Positions 15,388 to 20,998 of a DNA stretch of 20,998 nucleotides are shown here, piece after piece. The first letter of the stretch is position 1. Every line of letters begins with the position of its first letter. Both the position numbers and the translations under genes were made by a program. Origin of the DNA: Cellvibrionales bacterium UBA1963 (GTDB lineage: Bacteria > Pseudomonadota > Gammaproteobacteria > Pseudomonadales > UBA7434); the NCBI GenBank assembly GCA_002336035.1, contig DDED01000213.1, positions 1 to 20,998 on the forward strand. The letters run 5' to 3'. The notes beneath the pieces are model-generated. The model was not told the origin of the DNA. It saw nothing but the letters and a program-made list of their open reading frames with translations, and searched no databases.

Positions 15388-16430
15388 GCTGTTATTAACC
15401 GCCATAAAATATCTTGTCCAGCGCGTAGCGGAATCAATCGATCGTCAGCCATGGATAAATGCGTGGGTGCTTGCCAAATGCATTTTTCTAATGTGATGGT
15501 GCCAGTATTTCGAGGCAGTCGATAGAAGTCTGCACCATAAAAACTCGCAAACCCTTCTAACTTATCGAGCGCATTCATGCTGTCAAAGGCTTCGGCATAT
15601 AATTCAATTGCCGCATAGGCCGTGTAAGCACCAGCACAACCGCAATCACTTTCTTTATTTTGCTGAGTATGAGGTGCAGAGTCGGTACCGATAAAAAATT
15701 TCTTATTGCCGCTGGTTGCCGCTTCAAGAAGGGCTTGTTGGTGTCGTTGCCGCTTTAATATAGGCAGGCAATAATAGTGAGGCCGAATCCCACCCGCTAA
15801 CATATCGTTGCGATTATAAAGCAGGTGATGGGCGGTAATAGTAGCCACAATATTGTCAGCGCTTGCATTAACAAAATCAACAGCTTGCTCTGTCGTGATG
15901 TGCTCAAACACGATACGTAAATCGGGAAAATCATTGACCACTTGCCGCAGTATCGTCTCAATAAAAAGTGCTTCGCGATCAAAAATATCGACATCGCTGT
16001 GTGTAACTTCGCCATGAATGGCTAATACCATGCCGGATTTTTGCATGGCCTCAAGTGCAGGGTATATTTTTTTGATATCGGTTACACCGCTTTGAGAATT
16101 AGTCGTAGCTCCCGCTGGGTACAGCTTGGCTGCATAAACCAGGCCGGAAGCCTGGGCGGTTTCTATAATGGCTGCGCTAGTTAAGTCGGTGAGATAAAGC
16201 ACCATTAATGGGTGTAGTGATAAATGATCATCGACGGCATCGAGGATCTGATCCCGGTATTTTTTTGCCTCGAGGGCATTGGTGACAGGCGGCACAAGAT
16301 TGGGCATAACAATGACGCGGTTAAATTGTTTGGCCGCATCATTTGCCGTTAGGTTAAGTGCATCGCCATCGCGAAGATGGATATGCCAATCATCGGGTTG
16401 AGTTAATGTTAAAGTGGTTGTTGCAGTCAT
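15384..16430 (-). CDS. pyrC: Dihydroorotase (class II)
   Basis: It cyclises carbamoyl-aspartate to dihydroorotate in pyrimidine synthesis. This is a binuclear zinc amidohydrolase. All metal ligands fall at the E. coli PyrC numbers: H16 and H18 in 'DDWHIHLRD', the carbamylated K102 in 'YAAKLYPAGATTNS', H139 in 'AIHGEVT', H177 in 'FEHITTEQA' and the catalytic D250 in 'IGTDSAPH'. The 348-aa length equals the family norm. It is the first gene of the pyrC-rnt pair and is divergent from motY, as in Pseudomonas. Together with prs and argG in this window it covers steps that use or make nucleotide and arginine precursors. Confidence 0.98.
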   Translation of the reverse strand: MTATTTLTLTQPDDWHIHLRDGDALNLTANDAAKQFNRVIVMPNLVPPVTNALEAKKYRDQILDAVDDHLSLHPLMVLYLTDLTSAAIIETAQASGLVYAAKLYPAGATTNSQSGVTDIKKIYPALEAMQKSGMVLAIHGEVTHSDVDIFDREALFIETILRQVVNDFPDLRIVFEHITTEQAVDFVNASADNIVATITAHHLLYNRNDMLAGGIRPHYYCLPILKRQRHQQALLEAATSGNKKFFIGTDSAPHTQQNKESDCGCAGAYTAYAAIELYAEAFDSMNALDKLEGFASFYGADFYRLPRNTGTITLEKCIWQAPTHLSMADDRLIPLRAGQDILWRLITA

Positions 16431-16451
16431 TGAACGCCTATATTTGAAATA

Positions 16452-16460
16452 AATATAACA
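16452..16460 (-). promoter_or_regulatory. Candidate extended -10 promoter for pyrC
   Basis: On the minus strand TGTTATATT (TG, one base, TATATT) is an extended -10 with 5 of 6 matches, 22 nt upstream of the pyrC ATG, so the leader would be short. No good -35 is present, which is usual for extended -10 promoters. Confidence 0.4.
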
Positions 16461-16522
16461 TATTCAATGGCTATCTGGACAGTGAAATTGTCTCAATGCC
16501 AGCACTGGTGTCAAATCTAGGC

Positions 16523-16549
16523 TAAAGTTAGAGGGGAATGATGCGAACA
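16523..16549 (+). promoter_or_regulatory. Possible sigma28 (FliA) promoter upstream of motY
   Basis: TAAAGTTA, an exact 11-nt spacer and TGCGAACA resemble the flagellar sigma28 pattern TAAAGTTT-N11-GCCGATAA. The -35 matches 7 of 8; the -10 keeps only the CGA core and the last A. It lies about 120 nt before motY. The match is suggestive because motY genes belong to the late flagellar regulon in other gammaproteobacteria. Confidence 0.3.
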
Positions 16550-16672
16550 GCGCGGCAATCGCTAAGCACCATCATTCTGAGCGAATACTAGCCACAGTTA
16601 ATTACTCATGGGCTGGCGGCAGATGGCCATTATGAATACAGCGCGACAAGATAAAATGTAGGAGAATGAAGT

Positions 16673-17563
16673 ATGCAACGGCTCAACATGTTTTTGGGGT
16701 TCTTTTTTCTGTTAAACAATGCCCTTCAAGCCAGCTCGTATCAGGCCAATATGGATCAATCACAATGGTCGGTTTCAAACCATATTTTATCTTGCCAGAT
16801 GAGTCAGGAGATCCCCAGCTTTGGCCACGCATTTTTTAACCAGCCCGCAGGTGAGCCGCTGCAGTTTTATTTAACCAGTCACCAACATGTCATGTCAGAG
16901 GGCAAGGCATCACTGCGGTCGTTGGCCCCGATTTGGAACCCTAACCGCCAAGCGCGTGATTTGGGTTTGATTGAAGTACAGCTAGGACCTCGGCCCATAC
17001 AAATAGAAGCTGATCTCGCTGTAGCGTTATTGCATGAACTTCATGCTGGACGTTCGCCGCAGTTCCTTAGACGCGCAGTTGGAACCGTGATTGACGGTCA
17101 AACAAATGCGGTCGAGGTTAGCCTTTCGGCGGTTAATTTCCGTGACGCCTATACACGTTACCAGCAGTGTTTAGGCCAATTAATGCCTGTAAGTTTGGTT
17201 CAGTTAAGCCGCTCTAAATTAAACTTTTTACCCAATCAATCGAGTTTGAATGAAGAAGCTATTAGCTGGCTAGCCACTTTGGTTGATTTTATTAAGCGTG
17301 ACGGACAATTAGAGTCAGTATTTATTGATGGCTATACCGATAACAGTCATTCCGCTCGCTACAACCGTGCCTTATCAAAAGATCGTGCTGAAGCGGTCCA
17401 AGATTATTTTCTTCAACAAGGAGTCGCTGCCGACCTTATTCTCCTTCGTTTTCACGGCGAGCGATTTCCTATTGCGAGTAATGAAGACGCTGAGGGCCGG
17501 CAGAAGAATCGACGAGTAACGATTCGTTTGCAGCGTCAATCCCTCACATTAACCCATAGATAG
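16673..17563 (+). CDS. motY: Flagellar motor T-ring protein MotY (OmpA-like)
   Basis: MotY forms the periplasmic T-ring that anchors stators of the polar flagellum. A Sec signal peptide covers residues 1-20 ('MFLGFFFLLNNALQA'). The N-terminal MotY domain follows ('WSVSNHILSCQMSQEIPSFGHAFF'). It holds the only two cysteines of the mature protein, C41 and C166, spaced like the disulphide pair of Vibrio MotY. The C-terminal OmpA-like peptidoglycan-binding domain (about 180-290) has 'FIDGYTDNSHSARYNRALSKDRA' split by its conserved Asp/Asn, and ends 'EGRQKNRRVTI'. An AGGAG site precedes the ATG. The order pyrC < > motY - argG is the Pseudomonas order. The organism is therefore probably flagellated, though no other flagellar gene is in the window. 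Confidence 0.9.
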   Translation: MQRLNMFLGFFFLLNNALQASSYQANMDQSQWSVSNHILSCQMSQEIPSFGHAFFNQPAGEPLQFYLTSHQHVMSEGKASLRSLAPIWNPNRQARDLGLIEVQLGPRPIQIEADLAVALLHELHAGRSPQFLRRAVGTVIDGQTNAVEVSLSAVNFRDAYTRYQQCLGQLMPVSLVQLSRSKLNFLPNQSSLNEEAISWLATLVDFIKRDGQLESVFIDGYTDNSHSARYNRALSKDRAEAVQDYFLQQGVAADLILLRFHGERFPIASNEDAEGRQKNRRVTIRLQRQSLTLTHR

Positions 17564-17746
17564 AGAAAAAATCAGCAAATTGTGTGATTAATGGCGCTCG
17601 AAGTCCTATTGCTGGTGTTAGCTGCGTCGATTTTTCGATAAACTTGGTCCACATTTGAATTCCATTGCTTGCCTATTGGTTTTGATGAACCTTGGTGTAA
17701 GCAACTGGCTGTTTTGTTTTTTTCTTTTAGGTGATGTAGCAACATT

Positions 17747-18961
17747 ATGAGTGATATCAAAAAAGTAGTTTTAGCGTATTCCGGTGGCTTAGATACTTCA
17801 GTAATCGTGAAGTGGTTACAAGAGACGTATGAGTGTGAGGTGGTGACGTTTACAGCTGATATTGGCCAAGGCGAAGAAGTGGAGCCTGCAAGGGCAAAGG
17901 CCAAAGCATTAGGTGTTAAAGAAATCTATATTGATGATATGCGTGAAGAGTATGTGCGCGATTATGTGTTTCCTATGTTTCGCGCCAACGCCATTTATGA
18001 GGGCGAATATTTGTTAGGTACCTCAATTGCCCGACCTCTGATTGCTAAACGAATGATTGACATTGCGAATGAAACTGGCGCTGATGCAATTTCGCACGGT
18101 GCGACGGGCAAAGGCAATGACCAAGTTCGGTTTGAACTAGGTGCTTATGCTCTCAAGCCTGGTGTTCGAGTGATAGCGCCTTGGCGTGAGTGGGATCTAA
18201 ATTCGCGCGACAAATTACTAAGTTACTGTGAGCAACACAATATACCCGTTGAAATGAAACGGGGTAAAAAATCACCGTTCTCGATGGACGCTAACTTGCT
18301 GCATATATCCTATGAGGGGGGTAACTTAGAAGATCCTTGGTCGCCTGCAGAGGATGACATGTGGCGCTGGTCAGTGGCGCCCGAAGATGCGCCAGATACT
18401 CCAACCTATCTCGATCTCAGTTATCAACAAGGCGATATTGTTGCGATTGATGGTGTGGCGAAAACGCCGGCAGAGGTGCTCACTGAATTGAACAGCGTTG
18501 GTGGTGCGAATGGTATTGGTCGCTTAGATATTGTTGAGAATCGTTACGTTGGAATGAAATCTCGCGGTTGCTATGAAACGCCTGGCGGCACGATCATGAT
18601 GCGTGCTCACCGCGCCATTGAATCGATTACGCTCGATCGAGAGGTGGCGCATTTAAAAGATGAATTAATGCCGCGCTACGCGTCATTAATTTATAACGGC
18701 TACTGGTGGTCTCCGGAGCGAAAAATGTTACAAACCGCAATTGATGAATCACAGCTCTGCGTCAATGGTGTGGTGCGATTAAAACTTTATAAAGGTAATG
18801 TGATTGTTGAAGGTCGTAAATCTGATGACAGTTTATTTGATGAAGCCATCGCGACGTTTGACGACGATGAGGGCGCGTATAACCAAAAAGATGCTGAAGG
18901 TTTTATAAAGTTGAACGCTTTAAGAATGCGTATTGCATCCAATAAAGGCCGAAAGTTATAA
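17747..18961 (+). CDS. argG: Argininosuccinate synthase
   Basis: It joins citrulline and aspartate using ATP, the penultimate step of arginine synthesis. The 404-aa length is typical of the short bacterial form. The N-terminal PP-loop is 'VVLAYSGGLDTSVIVKWL' (about 7-24), the citrulline/aspartate-binding 'HGATGKGNDQVRFE' is at about 114-127, and 'SPFSMDANLLHISYEGG' follows. The C-terminal oligomerisation helix 'EGFIKLNALRMRIASNKGRK' is intact. AGGTGA lies about 10-15 nt before the ATG. It is 183 nt downstream of motY; no convincing promoter or ARG box was found in that spacer. A strong terminator follows immediately. Confidence 0.98.
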   Translation: MSDIKKVVLAYSGGLDTSVIVKWLQETYECEVVTFTADIGQGEEVEPARAKAKALGVKEIYIDDMREEYVRDYVFPMFRANAIYEGEYLLGTSIARPLIAKRMIDIANETGADAISHGATGKGNDQVRFELGAYALKPGVRVIAPWREWDLNSRDKLLSYCEQHNIPVEMKRGKKSPFSMDANLLHISYEGGNLEDPWSPAEDDMWRWSVAPEDAPDTPTYLDLSYQQGDIVAIDGVAKTPAEVLTELNSVGGANGIGRLDIVENRYVGMKSRGCYETPGGTIMMRAHRAIESITLDREVAHLKDELMPRYASLIYNGYWWSPERKMLQTAIDESQLCVNGVVRLKLYKGNVIVEGRKSDDSLFDEAIATFDDDEGAYNQKDAEGFIKLNALRMRIASNKGRKL

Positions 18962-18978
18962 GTCATTAATGAGTGCGT

Positions 18979-19017
18979 AAAAAAGCCGGTGAAATTAATA
19001 TTTTACCGGTTTTTTTT
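18979..19017. terminator. Bidirectional intrinsic terminator between argG and the response regulator
   Basis: An A-run, the arm GCCGGTGAAAT, a 5-nt loop, the arm ATTTTACCGGT and a run of eight T form a textbook hairpin that ends transcripts from either side. Pairing includes G-U wobbles and extends into the A/T tracts. The minus-strand response regulator gene terminates inside it: its stop codon (18997-18995) lies beside the loop, so its last codons (KKPVKY) are encoded by one stem arm. Confidence 0.85.
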
Positions 19018-19543
19018 GTAATTTACGTTGCAAGGTTCTTCGGTGCATACCCAGTGCTCGAGCCGTCGCAGATATATTGCCGCCATTGTCAGTCAGTACT
19101 TTTTGAATATATTCCCATTCAATGCGTTCAACCGATGGCCGCTGAATCTTGATTTTTTGAATTTCCTGTTGATCAGCACCTAGGCTTTTTTCACCAAAAG
19201 CCTGGATGACCTCATCGACACTAGCGGGCTTGCAGAGGTAATTAATCGCGCCTGCTTTTATCGCTTCAACCGTGGTTGCAATACTTGAATAACCAGTTAA
19301 AACAATCATTTTTAATCTTGGATCAAAGCGCAAGAGTTTAGGAATTAAGTTGAGGCCTGAATCTTCACCCATGTTGAGATCAATAATTGCGTAATGAGGT
19401 TTAAGCGTTGCCTCCCTGTATTGAATGAGAGCTTCTGATTGACTGTGAGCGACCAAGCTTTCTAAGCCGCGTCGTTTTAAGGCGCGGGTTAAAATGTTGG
19501 TAAAGACAATGTCATCGTCAGCAATAAGAATTTTTTTAGTCAT
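18995..19543 (-). CDS. regA: Response regulator of the RegA/PrrA/ActR redox family
   Basis: This is a 182-aa DNA-binding regulator. The receiver domain keeps all active residues: acidic pair D10/D11 in 'LIADDDIVF', phosphoacceptor D55 in 'AIIDLNMG', T83 in 'IVLTGYSS' and K105 in 'YLCKPAS'. The Fis-type helix-turn-helix at the C-terminus is 'GGNISATARALGMHRRTLQRK', nearly identical to RegA/PrrA family sequence. The ATG at 19543 overlaps the end of regB by eight bases, indicating translational coupling; the open frame extends further only through the regB coding region. In relatives (PrrA, RoxR) this regulator controls respiratory and redox genes. Targets here are unknown. Confidence 0.9.
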   Translation of the reverse strand: MTKKILIADDDIVFTNILTRALKRRGLESLVAHSQSEALIQYREATLKPHYAIIDLNMGEDSGLNLIPKLLRFDPRLKMIVLTGYSSIATTVEAIKAGAINYLCKPASVDEVIQAFGEKSLGADQQEIQKIKIQRPSVERIEWEYIQKVLTDNGGNISATARALGMHRRTLQRKLQKKPVKY

Positions 19544-20927
19544 GATCAGTAGTTTTTTCAATAAATCGTGGTAATGCAATAATGGCTTCAGCGCCAGATT
19601 GCTGGCTTTGTTCATTATACCAGTTGCGCAGCAGTAATGTACCATGGTGACGACGAACGCTGGCATTGGAGACAAATAGCCCCAAGCCCAAACTATTTTT
19701 TTGTTCATTATCATGAATGGGCTTTTGGCCATATTGGCCAAGAATATGAGCCGGCACGCCGCCGCCTTGATCGCTTATTATGATCTTTACTGTTGTTCTG
19801 GTGTACTGTAGGTCAATACAAACGTATTGAGGGCAAATGTTAGCAGCGTTGTTAAGCAGGTTAATAATGGCCTGAAAAATTGAATGATCGCAGCGAATCT
19901 TCGCATCAGCTAACTGGTCAAGATAGATTTTTTTAATGGTAATCTCAGGACGCAAAGGCTGCCATTCATGCAAGCATTCATTCATTAACTGCCTGCATGA
20001 AATAATGTCGCGTTGGCCTGCTTGAGTTTGGTGTGCCTTAGCAACAAGTTTTTTTAAACTTTTACTGCATTGGGTGATTTGTGATTGCATTAGATGAAGA
20101 TCTTCATGTTGCTGCTTGGTCAGTTTGTTACCGGTTTTGGAAAATTCATCAACTAACAGTGCTAAGCTATTAATCGGTGTGCCAAGCTCATGGGCAGTAC
20201 TTGCTGCGATGGTGGCTACCGACAGAATCTGTTCGTCATAAATTTGTTGTTCGTGTTGCTGGTTGATCGCTTTTTCTTGGTCGCGAATTGCTTGAGCCAT
20301 GCGAAGAATAAACCCGCTAATTAAGAGCGAGCTAATTAAAAAGTTGATCCACATTCCCAAGAAATGAGGGTTTAAGGCATGATTAACCTTTTCAAGATTA
20401 GTTGTAATCGTATTGTGGTGATCATGCCCTGCCATAGGGTACTGAAAGGAGGCTTCGATGTTGTCCTCATCAGTTTCGATATAAAAAGGAAAGGGTTGAT
20501 AAAAAAATAGTAGTAGCGTGTAGCATAATATTGTAAAGCTGGTTACCACTATTGAGTAGCGCTTCGTCAGCGTAGCGGCGCCAATAGACAGTGGTACTAA
20601 AAAGTAAGTAACAAATGGGTTGGTGGCCCCCCCTGTGCTGTAGACAAATAATGAGATAAAAAAAACATCGAGCATTAACTGTGTAAAAAAATGTTTTTCA
20701 GAGTGATATTTCCCTGCTTTGTTTAAGGCTAAGAAGATGACGGTAATGATCAATTCTAGGCTTAAGATGATCAGAATATTGATTGTTGAGTTAAATGGTG
20801 TGTTAACAAGGCTTGCCCATACCACTGCTGCAAAGGTTGCAGCACCTACCACTAAACGAAGAATGCATACGTTACGAATGTTAGTTGCATGTTCAAAATT
20901 GAACGATGCATTGAGTAGGTTTTTCAC
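19536..20927 (-). CDS. regB: Redox-sensing histidine kinase of the RegB/PrrB/RoxS family
   Basis: This membrane kinase is expected to sense quinone/respiratory redox state and phosphorylate the adjacent RegA-type regulator. About six transmembrane helices occupy residues 18-210. The quinone-site heptad 'GGATNPF' is at 99-105, and a His-rich periplasmic loop 'AGHDHHNTI' leads into 'HFLGMWINF'. The H-box is 'STAHELGTPINSL' (H246), and the conserved redox cysteine region is 'QITQCSKSLKKL' (C287). The ATPase domain has N-box 'NLLNNAAN', 'ISDQGGGVP' and 'NSLGLGLFVS'. The start is GTG at 20927 with GAGGA about 10 nt upstream. At 463 aa it matches the family. The promoter is likely at or beyond the window end. 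Confidence 0.92.
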   Translation of the reverse strand: MKNLLNASFNFEHATNIRNVCILRLVVGAATFAAVVWASLVNTPFNSTINILIILSLELIITVIFLALNKAGKYHSEKHFFTQLMLDVFFISLFVYSTGGATNPFVTYFLVPLSIGAATLTKRYSIVVTSFTILCYTLLLFFYQPFPFYIETDEDNIEASFQYPMAGHDHHNTITTNLEKVNHALNPHFLGMWINFLISSLLISGFILRMAQAIRDQEKAINQQHEQQIYDEQILSVATIAASTAHELGTPINSLALLVDEFSKTGNKLTKQQHEDLHLMQSQITQCSKSLKKLVAKAHQTQAGQRDIISCRQLMNECLHEWQPLRPEITIKKIYLDQLADAKIRCDHSIFQAIINLLNNAANICPQYVCIDLQYTRTTVKIIISDQGGGVPAHILGQYGQKPIHDNEQKNSLGLGLFVSNASVRRHHGTLLLRNWYNEQSQQSGAEAIIALPRFIEKTTDHD

Positions 20928-20998
20928 GCAGTATTTTCCTCAGTCCTAAGGTGAAGGGCCATGTGGATAGTCATAACGCAAGCATCAAAAACGCAAGC

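Noticed and set aside
17660..17690. Possible ARG box upstream of argG (TGAATTCCATTGC)
   Set aside because: Only the first half fits; the second half and spacing do not match the ArgR consensus.
17572..17904. 110-codon minus-strand open frame across the argG start
   Set aside because: It is a shadow of argG and its leader, with low-complexity content and no family resemblance.
19544..19741. N-terminal extension of the response regulator inside regB
   Set aside because: It is regB sequence read in another frame; the family start MTKKILIADDD is at 19543.

Overview
The window looks like chromosomal core DNA from a gammaproteobacterium, probably a marine, moderately AT-leaning relative of Pseudomonas (Cellvibrionales/Oceanospirillales-like). 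This rests on protein families and gene order, not on a search. Two gene blocks match the order I know from Pseudomonas: TPR lipoprotein-lolB-ispE-tRNA-Gln-prs-rplY opposite hemA-prfA-prmC (left), and bfr-bfd-rnt-pyrC opposite motY-argG (right). No phage, IS, integrase or CRISPR signal was seen, and all recognisable housekeeping genes appear intact.

Layout. Bases 1-5041 (minus): a TPR lipoprotein, lolB, ispE, tRNA-Gln, prs and the start of rplY, tightly packed with start/stop overlaps. A divergent promoter region (5042-5410) separates them from hemA-prfA-prmC (5411-8894, plus), covering haem/tetrapyrrole entry, release factor 1 and the methylase that modifies it. Bases 8961-12018 (minus) hold two accessory signalling genes: an 858-aa multi-PAS protein shaped like a histidine kinase, then a single-domain receiver. 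A Pseudomonas-type rhlB DEAD-box helicase (12345-13754, plus) faces a minus-strand block of bfr, bfd, rnt and pyrC. Then come motY (flagellar T-ring) and argG on plus, a bidirectional terminator, and a RegB/RegA-type redox two-component pair on minus (18995-20927).

How the genes work together. Lipoprotein localisation, isoprenoid precursor and PRPP synthesis share the left operon. HemA, RF1 and PrmC form a conserved haem/translation-termination unit. Bfr stores iron and Bfd helps release it. A good Fur-box match lies on the bfd promoter, whereas bfr has a separate near-consensus promoter, so release and storage are probably controlled oppositely. RegB keeps its quinone-site motif, H-box and the redox cysteine region, so it looks like a working redox sensor.

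The most unusual part is 8961-12018. The kinase-like protein keeps the fold of an AHDFNN-type histidine kinase, but the phosphoacceptor His is Gln and the N, G1 and G2 boxes of the ATPase domain are altered or missing. Its partner receiver keeps the phosphorylatable Asp but lacks the acidic pair, the Thr/Ser and the Lys. Together they look like a conserved-fold, catalytically dead two-component pair at the junction between two conserved blocks. It may act as a PAS-sensing scaffold or a modulator of another pathway. That function is inference.
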